Assembly (NCBI GenBank): GCA_964639255.1 | Contig: CAZXDP010000005.1 | Span: 22,168-86,167 of the forward strand | Reading direction: 5' to 3' | DNA from: NZQO01 sp964639255 | GTDB taxonomy: Bacteria > Bacteroidota > Bacteroidia > Flavobacteriales > Flavobacteriaceae | DNA: 64,000 bases | Shown here: positions 53,515 to 62,075 of the stretch, one piece after another | Position numbering within the stretch: the stretch's first letter is position 1 | Layout: each line of letters begins with the position of its first letter | Notes under the pieces: generated by a model | Databases searched by the model: none | Told to the model about the DNA's origin: nothing | The model's input: the letters and a program-made list of their open reading frames with translations, nothing else | Program-made: the position numbers and the translations under genes

Positions 53515-54552
53515 ATGAAAAAAATTACTTTTTCCTTATCCGTGGCGTGCCTCTTTGCGGCCACAACTATTGTTTCGGCCCAACGTGCTGAAACCGATGT
53601 GCCAAATCCGAATGCGGTTGTGAATAACAATCAAATGGCACCATCCACTGGTACTTATATCAATGAAGGTGGTGTTTTATATGATAATGGGCCATTTATT
53701 ACCGAAGTGGGACCACCAAATATTAGTTTACTTCAAAATTCTACCTTGGGCTTAACTTTACTAGGTACTGGAGCAAGTACTGCGACTGGGTTTAGTGTAG
53801 CCGATCAAGCAATCTTGCCTAATGCAGTTAATATTAATACTGTCAGTTTGTATGCCTATCAAACAGGCGCTCCCACTTCGCCCTCTCCAATAATTGGGGT
53901 GTTTCTTCAAGTTTGGGATGGTGATCCTAGCGATCCTGGGAGCAACGTGGTTTATGGAGATCTAACAACAGATCGTTTTGATGGATCCATTTGGTTTGAT
54001 ACGTATAGAGAATCTGAGACTTCACCAGGTACCAGTCGGGCCATAATGATTGTTAATGCGGCCACTCCAGGTTTAACGCTAGATGCTGGCACTTATTGGT
54101 TTCATTGGGCGTTCGAGGGAGACGCAGGTTTTTCAGGGCCTTGGAATCCACCAGTTACTATTTTAGGCCAGACTGATACGGGCGATGCCTTACAGTTAGA
54201 TGGCAATACCAATACTTGGGGCCCAGTTGCGAGCGGAGCGAGTGATGAATTTCCACAAGGACTGCCATTTCAATTGCTGGGTACTGAAGTTCTTAGTGTA
54301 GGCGAACTTTCCTTGAACAATCAAGTGGCTATATATCCTAATCCTGCCGACAAGCAAATTACTATTGCCAACAATTCTAATATAAACGTGACAGAGGCAA
54401 ATATTTATAACCTACAAGGAAAACTTGTTCAATCTATTGCTCTTGGGAACAAGGAAACGATTGTTGACATCTCTACTATGGCATCAGGCGTATATATGGT
54501 TAAAATTTCATCGGACAGTGGTACTACAACCAAAAAACTTATAAAGCGATAA
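53515..54552 (+). CDS. Secreted protein with type IX secretion C-terminal sorting domain
   Basis: 345 residues. A signal peptide (MKKITFSLSVACLFAATTIVSAQ) leads to a roughly 230-residue beta-rich extracellular domain of unknown fold (Gly/Thr/Asn-rich; FHWAFEGDAGFSGPWNPP). From about 270 comes a type A sorting domain: VAIYPNPADKQITI, then ANIYNLQGKLVQ and VDISTMASGVYMVKI ending in TTKKLIKR. The protein should cross the outer membrane through the T9SS and be cleaved and anchored or released. Its coding sequence looks more A+T-rich than the sdh genes beside it. Monocistronic, with a strong terminator. Confidence 0.88.
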   Translation: MKKITFSLSVACLFAATTIVSAQRAETDVPNPNAVVNNNQMAPSTGTYINEGGVLYDNGPFITEVGPPNISLLQNSTLGLTLLGTGASTATGFSVADQAILPNAVNINTVSLYAYQTGAPTSPSPIIGVFLQVWDGDPSDPGSNVVYGDLTTDRFDGSIWFDTYRESETSPGTSRAIMIVNAATPGLTLDAGTYWFHWAFEGDAGFSGPWNPPVTILGQTDTGDALQLDGNTNTWGPVASGASDEFPQGLPFQLLGTEVLSVGELSLNNQVAIYPNPADKQITIANNSNINVTEANIYNLQGKLVQSIALGNKETIVDISTMASGVYMVKISSDSGTTTKKLIKR

Positions 54553-54581
54553 TTAGTAATAAAACTTGTTTAATATTGATG

Positions 54582-54616
54582 AATCCGCTCATCTCACGAT
54601 GAGCGGATTTTTTTAT
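54582..54616 (+). terminator. Intrinsic terminator after the T9SS cargo gene
   Basis: AATCCGCTCAT (54582-54592) pairs with ATGAGCGGATT (54599-54609) around a 6-base loop, with a T-run that runs into the stop codon of the convergent gene. Confidence 0.92.
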
Positions 54617-57453
54617 TTTATGGTAAGCGGTTTCGAGACCGTTTGCTCTTTTAAGGCTATCTCGACGTTGTATGCGCCCGGAACCAAATAATATAATTTA
54701 TTGGCACTCGGTTCTATTTTGACATTTTTTTTCTGAAATTCTTTCCTCCCCTTCTCTGACAGCGTCAAATCGTAGGTCAATATATTTACCCCCTTGTTTA
54801 CTGGGGCGGTAAAGGTCTGTACTTCCTGCCCTTCCTCGGTAGTAACCGTAACGGTGGCGGTACCCGCCGCAGGGGCATAGAGCGGTATTTCCACAGTGGG
54901 CTCGTACTTGTCATACCATTGCCCGAAGCTGCTTCCCCAGCGCCTGGAGTGCTGTATTGTCGGGATATCGGCCACCACGAGAGCTTCGTTCTTTGAGGCA
55001 TCCATAAGCTGCAGCAGGGAAACATCCGCAAGGTAAAAAGAGCGCCCGTGGGTACCCAAAATCAAATCCTTTTCCCGTTCCTGAATTACCAAGTCGTGCA
55101 CCGCCACGCGCGGCAGTCCTTTTGCGAAAGCGTGCCAGCTATCCCCCCTGTCCCAAGATACGTAGGCGCCATTGTCGGTTCCTACATACAAAACTTGCTC
55201 GTTCTCGGGATCTTCCTTAATGACATTAATCGGCGATAATGGCAAATTGGAGGAGATATCCTTCCACGTTTGTCCATAATTTTCACTTACGTAGATATAA
55301 GGTTTAAAGTCGTCCCAACGATATCCATTTAAGCTTGCGTAGACGCGCTCTTTTTTATGCGAAGAGGCAACCACGCGACTCACCCACAAATCTTTCGGAA
55401 ACGTCTTCGAAATATTCACCCAATTGCCACCTGCATTTTGCGAGACGTGCAACATGCCATCGTCGCTGCCGGCATAGAGCAGTCCAAATTGAAAAGGAGA
55501 TTCGCTAATGCTTGTAAGGGTGCCGTAAGCGACATTGCCCGGCTTCCCACCTTTGGTAAGGTCGCCCGAAATGGCCTCCCAATCGTTACCTTGGTTCATA
55601 CTGCGCATAAGCTTGTTGCCACCTAAGTAAACTATATCTTGATTGTGCGGACTGAGCAATATAGGTGTTTGCCAATTAAAACGATACGGGCTATCGCCTA
55701 ATTCATGCTTTGGCTGAATGTACTTTTGCTCCCCGGTCTCCCGGTTGAGGCGAAAGTAATTTCCAAATTGAAAGCCCGTATATACCACGTTGCTGTTTCG
55801 GCTATCAATCTGCACCTGCATTCCGTCACCGCCCATAATGCTCTCGTATGGATTCCGGCCGCTTTGGTGCCAACCAAAATCGATTTCAGCATTGTGGGGA
55901 CCCACCCAAACCCCATTGTCCTGCAGCCCTCCATATACATTATAGGGCTCCTCATTGTCTACATTTACAGTATAGAATTGCCCAACTGCGGGCGCGTTGT
56001 TCTTAATCCAGCTGGCCCCATCGTCGTAAGAAATATTCACACCGCCATCGTTCCCATTAATAAGATGCCCCGGCCGCTTAGGATTGATCCACAGCGCGTG
56101 ATGATCTGCATGCACATTCTCAGCGCTAATGCTCTCGAAGGTTTTTCCGCCGTCGGCAGATTTTAAAATGGGTACGCCGTAAATGTAGATCTTTTCTGAA
56201 TTGCTAAGATCTACGTGTATTTTTCCGAAGTAATACCCATAAGAATAATACAAATCATCCAAATATCCTTCGTTGGTTTTCTTCCAGCTTTTACCCCCGT
56301 CGGTACTTTTAAAAACCTCGGCGCCAATCACCGGTGTGTCGAAAAGCATTGAATTGGCATCCTCAAGATACTTTGCTAAATCGATAGGCTGTACCGCGCC
56401 GCTTCGTACCATATTTTTCACGTTTTCGGGCCTGTATTTTTCTTGGAAGCCATTTTGGCGCAAAAATTGCTTGAGCTTGTCGTTGTCGAGATCCAAAAAC
56501 TGCTGAACGGTCATTTTCTTGAAATCGTCTTTGGAAAGCGTTTCAGAATCGCGTTCCTGTTTTTCCTCTTCCCGCCGATCTTGGTTATCGTGTATGGCGT
56601 AAACGGTATTCTCATCCACCACGGCCAGACCAATGCGCCCGGCACCCTCACCTGTGGGGAAACCACTGCCTTCCACCGAAATTTTTTTCCACGTATTCCC
56701 TGCATCGGTACTTTTATAGATGGCGCTACCTTGACCACTCCCTCGGAAATTCCATGCCTTACGGTTCTTATCCCACGAAGAGGCATAAATAATATTGAAG
56801 TTGTTCGGATCGCGATCCATCTCGATTATCCCGGTTCGATCGTTTACGAACAGTGTGCGATTCCAGGAGTTGCCACCATCCATCGTTTTGTAAATGCCCC
56901 GCTCATCGTTGGGCGAGTAGAGGTGCCCCACAGAGCTTACTATCACTTCGTTGGGATTGGATGGGTTTATAAGTATTTTACTGATGTGGTGGCTATCGGT
57001 GAGCCCCATAGATTGCCAAGTTTCGCCCTTATCTGTGCTTTTGAGGAGGCCAATCCCGGCATACGAGGAGCGACTGGCATTAACCTCGCCGGTGCCAACC
57101 CAAATGGTACCAGTATTCCAGTCTACCGCAAGGCTGCCCACGTTTTGCGTGGGGGCATTGTCCAATACCGGGGTAAAGGTCGTGCCGTTGTTGTTGGTAT
57201 ACCATACCCCTCCACTGGCATAGCCCACGTAAAATTCGATTGGATTATGCGGATTCACGGCAAGATCGACCACCCGCCCGCTCATAACGGTGGGACCAAT
57301 ATTTTTAAACGGAAGGTTTTTTACCAAAGATGCATCCAGTAGCGCTTGCTGCGTATCGATGGATTGCCGCAACGCCTGTGCCGTGGATGCCGGTTGCTGT
57401 GCCCACAGGTGACCGATGAAAAAAAAGGAAACTAGGTAGAAAATAGATCTCAT
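54613..57453 (-). CDS. VPS10/sortilin-type BNR-repeat secreted protein
   Basis: 946 residues with a signal peptide (MRSIFYLVSFFFIGHLWAQ). Repeated BNR/Asp-box units of the S-x-D-x-G-x-x-W type are spread over the chain: STDKGETWQSM, TMDGGNSWNR, STDAGNTWKK, STDGGKSWKK, SADGGKTFES, NQGNDWEAI, NYGQTWKDIS, DRGDSWHAF. This gives one or two ten-bladed propellers as in the sortilin/VPS10 and photosystem-II-stability-like families. No glycosidase active-site set is evident, so a sialidase label is not supported. The last 100 residues form a beta domain that lacks the usual T9SS sorting motifs. The role is probably cell-surface or extracellular binding, unproven. Confidence 0.8.
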   Translation of the reverse strand: MRSIFYLVSFFFIGHLWAQQPASTAQALRQSIDTQQALLDASLVKNLPFKNIGPTVMSGRVVDLAVNPHNPIEFYVGYASGGVWYTNNNGTTFTPVLDNAPTQNVGSLAVDWNTGTIWVGTGEVNASRSSYAGIGLLKSTDKGETWQSMGLTDSHHISKILINPSNPNEVIVSSVGHLYSPNDERGIYKTMDGGNSWNRTLFVNDRTGIIEMDRDPNNFNIIYASSWDKNRKAWNFRGSGQGSAIYKSTDAGNTWKKISVEGSGFPTGEGAGRIGLAVVDENTVYAIHDNQDRREEEKQERDSETLSKDDFKKMTVQQFLDLDNDKLKQFLRQNGFQEKYRPENVKNMVRSGAVQPIDLAKYLEDANSMLFDTPVIGAEVFKSTDGGKSWKKTNEGYLDDLYYSYGYYFGKIHVDLSNSEKIYIYGVPILKSADGGKTFESISAENVHADHHALWINPKRPGHLINGNDGGVNISYDDGASWIKNNAPAVGQFYTVNVDNEEPYNVYGGLQDNGVWVGPHNAEIDFGWHQSGRNPYESIMGGDGMQVQIDSRNSNVVYTGFQFGNYFRLNRETGEQKYIQPKHELGDSPYRFNWQTPILLSPHNQDIVYLGGNKLMRSMNQGNDWEAISGDLTKGGKPGNVAYGTLTSISESPFQFGLLYAGSDDGMLHVSQNAGGNWVNISKTFPKDLWVSRVVASSHKKERVYASLNGYRWDDFKPYIYVSENYGQTWKDISSNLPLSPINVIKEDPENEQVLYVGTDNGAYVSWDRGDSWHAFAKGLPRVAVHDLVIQEREKDLILGTHGRSFYLADVSLLQLMDASKNEALVVADIPTIQHSRRWGSSFGQWYDKYEPTVEIPLYAPAAGTATVTVTTEEGQEVQTFTAPVNKGVNILTYDLTLSEKGRKEFQKKNVKIEPSANKLYYLVPGAYNVEIALKEQTVSKPLTIK

Positions 57454-57522
57454 TGAATTAGTTTTTAAGAAAAGATGAAATTAGCGAAAAGGTGCGGGTT
57501 TGGCAAAATTTTGTTAAAAACT
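57454..57522. other. Gap between the VPS10-type gene and the left repeat unit
   Basis: Short A+T-rich leader of the minus-strand VPS10-type gene. No clear promoter box was identified. Confidence 0.3.
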
Positions 57523-57633
57523 ACACCCCTCCCAAACCTGCCTGCGACAAGCAGATCCTATCTTCAAAGGGAAGACTTTTTCGAATTCTATCATAAAGTC
57601 AGCCCCTCTTCGAAGAGGGGTTTGGGGAGATGT
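57523..57633 (+). repeat. Left MITE-like double-hairpin repeat flanking the DUF559 gene
   Basis: About 111 bases. The left end ACACCCCTCCCAAACC is the near-inverse of the right end GGTTTGGGGAGATGT. Inside are TTCAAAGGGAAGACTTTTT (57563 on) and a perfect 18-base palindrome CCCCTCTTCGAAGAGGGG (57603-57620). The same plan and orientation recur at 58043-58141, with changes. A CTGC/GCAG mini-hairpin (57542-57554) interrupts the left arm and is missing from the right-hand unit. Confidence 0.75.
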
Positions 57634-57650
57634 CCGAGTAAAGATTTCAT

Positions 57651-58016
57651 TTAAGAAATAGATTCATTTATCAATTCCCTGATTCTATCTAGAACATTAT
57701 TCTTGTTTTCAAAAATTTCCTCGTTTGAAAATCTTAAAAATTGAACTCCATACGCCTCCAACCGTCCTTGCCTATGTGCGTCTTCCAAAAAATTGGGAGG
57801 GTGCACACTGCCATCAACTTCAATGACCAAACCTATTTCGTGGCAGTAAAAATCCACAATAAAATCCAACATCGGGATTTGCCTATGAAATTCTACGCCC
57901 AATTTTCGTTTTCTTATTGCTTCCCACAATTCCTGTTCGGCCGGAGTTTGGTTTGACCTCAACTGCCTTGCGTGGAGTTTTAAATCACGCCGATATGGTA
58001 TTATTTTGTTGGCCAT
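57651..58016 (-). CDS. DUF559 (Vsr-like fold) endonuclease between repeats
   Basis: 121 residues, the full length of the COG2852/DUF559 family of PD-(D/E)xK-type nucleases. Visible are the entry helix LRSNQTPAEQELWEAIRKRKLG (Glu29), IVDFYCHEIGLVIEVDGSVH with candidate metal ligands Asp55, Glu66, Asp68 and His72, and FLRFSNEEIF. DNA cleavage is predicted from the fold; targets are not known. A -7-like TAATTTTA (58021-58028, minus strand) lies just before the ATG. The gene is bracketed by two direct MITE-like repeats 520 bases apart, suggesting that gene and repeats move or spread together. Confidence 0.88.
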   Translation of the reverse strand: MANKIIPYRRDLKLHARQLRSNQTPAEQELWEAIRKRKLGVEFHRQIPMLDFIVDFYCHEIGLVIEVDGSVHPPNFLEDAHRQGRLEAYGVQFLRFSNEEIFENKNNVLDRIRELINESIS

Positions 58017-58042
58017 ATGCTAAAATTAGTGTTTTTCTTCTG

Positions 58043-58141
58043 ACATCCCTCCTAAATCCTCCCTTCAAAGGGAGGACTTTTTTTCTTCCTGTTACAATGT
58101 AAAGTTTGCCCCCTCTTTGAAGAGCGGGTTGGGGGAGATGT
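58043..58141 (+). repeat. Right MITE-like double-hairpin repeat flanking the DUF559 gene
   Basis: About 99 bases, same orientation as 57523-57633. The ends ACATCCCTCCTAAATCC and GGGTTGGGGGAGATGT are imperfect inverted repeats of each other. Hairpin 1: TCCTCCCTT (58057-58065) with AAGGGAGGA (58068-58076), then CTTTTTTT. Hairpin 2: CCCCTCTTTGAAGAGCGGG (58110-58128), a decayed version of the left unit's palindrome. Confidence 0.75.
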
Positions 58142-58188
58142 TGAAACGAATCAAAAGAAAGCACTCTTCTCTTAGGCCAAGTTTTTTG

Positions 58189-58196
58189 TATTTTTG
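58189..58196 (+). promoter_or_regulatory. -7 box for the aminopeptidase P gene
   Basis: TATTTTTG, a perfect TAnnTTTG, 23 bases before the ATG at 58220. No TTG was found at the right distance upstream. Confidence 0.5.
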
Positions 58197-58219
58197 GAGA
58201 AATTCAGAAAACATACATA

Positions 58220-59512
58220 ATGAAATACCATCCCATCGACTCGAAACTGTTCGTTAAAAACCGAAAAAACTTCATGGAAAAGATGAAGCCGAACAGTCTT
58301 GCGGTTTTCAACAGCAACGATATCTACCCTATTGGCGCAGACAGTACGATGCCGTTTCAACAGGCCCGCGATCTGTTCTACCTAAGCGGGGTAGACCAAA
58401 ATGAAAGTATGTTGTTGCTTTTTCCCGATGCTGTGGAAGAGAAACATCGAGAGGTGCTGTTCCTAACGGAAACCAACGAGCATATCGCCGTATGGGAAGG
58501 GGAAAAACTGACCAAGGAAAGAGCCTTCGAGGTGAGCGGTGTTAAGACTGTCTACTGGTTAAAGGAGTTCGACAAGGTGTTCTTCGAACTGATGAGCCAA
58601 GCCGATACCATTTATTTTAATACCAATGAGCACTACAGGGCGTCGGTAGAGACCGAAACGCGTGAGGATCGGTTTATCAAGAAAACGAAGCAAAAGTTTC
58701 CAGCACACTCATGGGCCAAGAGCAACCCCATATTGCAGCGGCTCCGCTCGGTAAAGGATTCCATAGAGCTCGAGCTTATGCAAACGGCTTGCGACATTAC
58801 CGAAAAAAGTTTCCGCAGGGTCCTTGATTTCGTGAAACCCGGCGTTTGGGAATACGAGATCGAAGCCGAGTATATGCACGAATTTATGCGCAACCGGTCC
58901 AGGGGGTTCGCCTATACCCCCATTATTGCGAGCGGCAGCAATGCCAACGTGCTGCATTATATAGAGAACAACCAGCAGTGCAAAGACGGGGAACTCATTT
59001 TGATGGATGTGGGCGCGGAATATGCAAACTACAGCAGCGACATGTCCCGTACCATTCCCGTGAATGGCCGATTCAATAAGCGGCAAAAAGAAGTGTACAA
59101 TGCGGTACTTCGCGTAAAGAACGAAGCAACAAAATTATTGGTACCGGGAACCCTTTGGAAAGAATACCACTTAGAAGTGGGGAAGCTTATGACTTCAGAA
59201 TTAAAGGGCTTGGGACTACTGGACAAAGCAGCTATCCAAAATGAAGACCCCGAATGGCCAGCCTATAAAAAATACTTTATGCATGGCACCAGCCACCATA
59301 TTGGCCTAGACACGCACGATTACGGCATTTTATGGGAACCTATGGAAGCCAACCAGGTATTTACCGTAGAACCTGGAATTTACCTTCCAGACGAAGGTTT
59401 CGGCATTCGATTGGAAGATGATGTGGTGATTCAGAAAGAGGGCGAACCTTTCAATTTAATGCGCAATATCCCCATTGAGGTAGATGAGATTGAAGATTTG
59501 ATGAATTCGTAA
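58220..59512 (+). CDS. pepP: Xaa-Pro aminopeptidase (aminopeptidase P)
   Basis: 430 residues. The N-terminal AMP_N domain (about 1-150; FVKNRKNFMEKMKPNSLAVF) is followed by the pita-bread metallopeptidase M24 fold. Dinuclear metal ligands are recognisable: two Asp in LMDVGAEYANYSSDMSRTIP, His in MHGTSHHIGLDTHD, Glu in FTVEPGIYLP and Glu in GIRLEDDVVI. It removes N-terminal residues preceding proline. No signal peptide, so cytoplasmic. It starts just beyond the right-hand repeat unit and has its own -7 box. Confidence 0.95.
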   Translation: MKYHPIDSKLFVKNRKNFMEKMKPNSLAVFNSNDIYPIGADSTMPFQQARDLFYLSGVDQNESMLLLFPDAVEEKHREVLFLTETNEHIAVWEGEKLTKERAFEVSGVKTVYWLKEFDKVFFELMSQADTIYFNTNEHYRASVETETREDRFIKKTKQKFPAHSWAKSNPILQRLRSVKDSIELELMQTACDITEKSFRRVLDFVKPGVWEYEIEAEYMHEFMRNRSRGFAYTPIIASGSNANVLHYIENNQQCKDGELILMDVGAEYANYSSDMSRTIPVNGRFNKRQKEVYNAVLRVKNEATKLLVPGTLWKEYHLEVGKLMTSELKGLGLLDKAAIQNEDPEWPAYKKYFMHGTSHHIGLDTHDYGILWEPMEANQVFTVEPGIYLPDEGFGIRLEDDVVIQKEGEPFNLMRNIPIEVDEIEDLMNS

Positions 59513-59556
59513 AAAAATAAAGAAGCAATCGCACGTAACGTTTGATGTTCATTTAT

Positions 59557-59883
59557 ATGGAATCTACTTTATTTCTCCTGGGAATATTCTTTATCGTGCT
59601 TGGCATCATCATCAAACACGGTAAGTTGTACAATGCCATTGCCGGATACAATACCCTTTCCGAAGAAGAGCGGAAAAAAGTAGCTATCGATAAGCTTGCT
59701 ACGCTCGTAAGAAATAGCTTGGTTACGATGGGCGTTTTAATGATTGCGGGAGATGCGGCAGCCACCTTTTTTGAAGAAGAAAAAATTGCAACCCTTACAT
59801 TTTTTCTCGTAATCCCCTTAGGAACGGCACTGTTATTGGCATTAGGCAATACCGACACCTATAAAAAGAAGCCAAAGCCCTAA
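59557..59883 (+). CDS. DUF3784-type small membrane protein
   Basis: 108 residues from ATG 59557 (MESTLFLLGIFFIVLGIII); starts at 59542 (TTG) or 59545 (ATG) would add a few residues. Three TM helices with the family-like segment KLYNAIAGYNTLSEEERKKV after the first. The function of this family is unknown. It lies 44 bases after pepP and may be cotranscribed. Its stop overlaps the convergent brnQ stop by 4 bases. Confidence 0.75.
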   Translation: MESTLFLLGIFFIVLGIIIKHGKLYNAIAGYNTLSEEERKKVAIDKLATLVRNSLVTMGVLMIAGDAAATFFEEEKIATLTFFLVIPLGTALLLALGNTDTYKKKPKP

Positions 59884-61154
59884 GCAGTATTCTTAGATTC
59901 GCCCAGCAGATTGGAAATGGCAAAAGCAATGCCTGCCGGTAACAGCCAACCCAAATTTTCTGATGCTAAGGGAACATACCTTTTTATAATTGTAATGACA
60001 TCCCATTCTACCATGGCATCCATAAAATCGGGCAGGGAAAATACAAGGGTTGCCAAAACCACTCCTTTAAATACCTGAGGAGAGGCAAAGCGACTGGGCA
60101 CTACGTTTAGAATAATAAGCACAATGGTAAGAGGATAGATGAGCATGAGCGCCGGTACAGCTACATCAATAATATAGGCAACGTTGAATTGTCCCATCGC
60201 TACGCCCAGCATACAGCCCATTATGGCTGTTACCACATAAGCGCGTTGCGAATTTCCCAGCAACCCTTTTACGAAATCGGCCGTACCCGTAACGATACCC
60301 ACCGCTGTGGTAAAACAAGCCAGTGCCACCAGTACGGCCAAAAAGGATGTTCCTATACGTCCCAGGGTATCCGTGCTCATAAGGGTAAGCAATTCTGTAC
60401 GGTTCGCCACGGGCGCCTCAGCACTATAGCGGGCCCCCACCGCAATTAATCCAGTATAAATAAGGCAGAGTCCAAAACCAGCCAGCAGTCCGGCCCTCCC
60501 GATAATTTTCCGTTTTTGGATATAGGAATAAGAATGCTTCATTGCGAAAGATATCACAATGACGCCACCAACAACCACTCCACCTATGGCATCGAAGGTT
60601 TGGTACCCCTCCAAAATGCCGGCGGCAAAAGGAGCGGCAAAATCCGTATCACGAGGCGGTGGGGATGGAAGAAATAGTCCCATACAAACCGTTACGACCA
60701 AAATGATAATGATGAGCGGGGTCAACCATTTCCCTAGAAGATCCAGCAGCTTACTGCGATTTAATACGAACAGCAAGACCAGAGCGAAGTAGCTACTGCT
60801 AGTAACGAGAGGAGACACGTTAAAATAGGGTGCAATCGCCATTTCATAAGTAACTGACGCAGTTCTTGGTGAAGGAAGGGCGATTGATATCGCGTAAATG
60901 CAAATGGCGTAAAGGGTTGCAAAAATTGGTGACACCTTATTGGCAAAATCGCGCAGGGTACCTTGCAAGCGGGCGTGTCCATAAATAGCCAATATGGGAA
61001 CCACTACGGCCGAAAGTGCGAAACCCGCACTTACCCAACCCCAATGCGTGCCGGCATTATACCCCAAAAACGGTGGTAAAATCAAATTACCAGCTCCAAA
61101 AAATAGGGAGAATAAGGCAAAAGCCGTAATCACGGTATATTTTATATGATTCAT
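59880..61154 (-). CDS. brnQ: Branched-chain amino acid transport carrier
   Basis: LIVCS-family permease importing Leu/Ile/Val with Na+ or H+. The ATG at 61154 gives the usual N-terminus (MNHIKYTVITAFALFSLFFGAGNLILPPFLG), 424 residues; an ATG eight codons upstream is less typical. About 12 TM helices with the family segment FGAGNLILPPFLGYNAG in TM1 and GILEGYQTFDAIGGVVVGGVI in the middle. Monocistronic and divergent from the hydrolase gene. Confidence 0.93.
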   Translation of the reverse strand: MNHIKYTVITAFALFSLFFGAGNLILPPFLGYNAGTHWGWVSAGFALSAVVVPILAIYGHARLQGTLRDFANKVSPIFATLYAICIYAISIALPSPRTASVTYEMAIAPYFNVSPLVTSSSYFALVLLFVLNRSKLLDLLGKWLTPLIIIILVVTVCMGLFLPSPPPRDTDFAAPFAAGILEGYQTFDAIGGVVVGGVIVISFAMKHSYSYIQKRKIIGRAGLLAGFGLCLIYTGLIAVGARYSAEAPVANRTELLTLMSTDTLGRIGTSFLAVLVALACFTTAVGIVTGTADFVKGLLGNSQRAYVVTAIMGCMLGVAMGQFNVAYIIDVAVPALMLIYPLTIVLIILNVVPSRFASPQVFKGVVLATLVFSLPDFMDAMVEWDVITIIKRYVPLASENLGWLLPAGIAFAISNLLGESKNTA

Positions 61155-61209
61155 TAGGTCAGTTGGTAATAATATCACGCTCGTGCTGAAAATATATACA
61201 AGCAGGCGC

Positions 61210-61217
61210 TATCTTTG
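61210..61217 (+). promoter_or_regulatory. -7 box for the alpha/beta hydrolase gene
   Basis: TATCTTTG, a perfect TAnnTTTG, 19 bases before the ATG at 61237. No -33 TTG seen. Confidence 0.45.
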
Positions 61218-61236
61218 CCAGCCGAAGATATAAAAA

Positions 61237-62007
61237 ATGATCTACCAGTACGATAACGTCCCGATTTATTATACCCTTAGTGGAGAAGGGCCCCCATTGG
61301 TACTGTTGCACGGATTTTTGGAGAGCGCTTCTATTTGGGTCCAATTGCTGCATTGGTTAGAGTCGCAATATACGATCATAACCATCGACCTCCCCGGTCA
61401 TGGAAAGAGCCCTATATTGGCCGATGTTCATTCCATGGAACTCTTCGCCGCCGTTACGCATTCGCTTCTACAATTTTTAAATATTGAAAAAGCTACTTTT
61501 TTAGGTCATTCTATGGGTGGATATGTAGCCTTGGCAATAGCCGACTCTTATCCAGAAAAGGTAGCGCGCCTGTTGCTGCTCAATTCTACCCCCCGGCCAG
61601 ATAATGCAGCGCGCAGGGAAAACAGATTGCGGGCCCTTGAAGTTTTGTCTACAAATCCGAAGGCGTTTATTCGTATGGCCATTGCCAATTTATTCAACGA
61701 AGATGGGCAATCTCGGCATTCAGAAACTATCAAATTACTGCAAAGAGAAGCCCTTGATTTTCCCATAGAAGGCATACAAGCGGCTATTCGGGGGATGATG
61801 GTTCGTCCAGACCGAAGCGAAGTGCTAAAGAAATTTGCCAAAACTTCCGCAATCATTGCAGGTAGCAACGACCCAATCGTGCCTTTGGAAGAGCTACAAA
61901 CGGTTTCGGAACAAACGGGAACAATCCTTACTATTTGGAATGGCGGGCATATGGGATGGTGTGAAAATAGGGAAAATCTACTTGAATTTATGCATTTCGT
62001 CGAATAA
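61237..62007 (+). CDS. Alpha/beta-hydrolase
   Basis: 256 residues. The oxyanion-hole segment VLLHGFLES, nucleophile elbow LGHSMGGY (Ser near 93), acid AGSNDPIVP and catalytic His NGGHMGWCEN form a complete triad. The closest recognisable groups are esterases and MenH/BioH-like hydrolases; the substrate cannot be read from the sequence. No signal peptide. Monocistronic, divergent from brnQ. Confidence 0.85.
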   Translation: MIYQYDNVPIYYTLSGEGPPLVLLHGFLESASIWVQLLHWLESQYTIITIDLPGHGKSPILADVHSMELFAAVTHSLLQFLNIEKATFLGHSMGGYVALAIADSYPEKVARLLLLNSTPRPDNAARRENRLRALEVLSTNPKAFIRMAIANLFNEDGQSRHSETIKLLQREALDFPIEGIQAAIRGMMVRPDRSEVLKKFAKTSAIIAGSNDPIVPLEELQTVSEQTGTILTIWNGGHMGWCENRENLLEFMHFVE

Positions 62008-62075
62008 TTGTGCTTTTAGTCGTTATTTGTTGTTAATTTTTTGTTATATTTATCACAACAAAAAAACCTGACAGC

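Noticed and set aside
56443..57342. 299-residue open frame antisense to the VPS10/BNR gene
   Set aside because: The opposite strand encodes unmistakable BNR repeats and a signal peptide; the antisense frame is a by-product of that composition.
54613..57453. Sialidase / glycosyl hydrolase assignment for the BNR-repeat protein
   Set aside because: Asp-box repeats alone do not indicate sialidase; I see no arginine triad or other catalytic set, so only the propeller fold is claimed.
57651..58016. Restriction-modification system at the DUF559 gene
   Set aside because: No methyltransferase or specificity gene is adjacent; the neighbours are a VPS10-type protein and aminopeptidase P.
57523..58141. 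CRISPR-like array
   Set aside because: There are only two repeat units about 520 bases apart, with a gene between them and no regular spacers.
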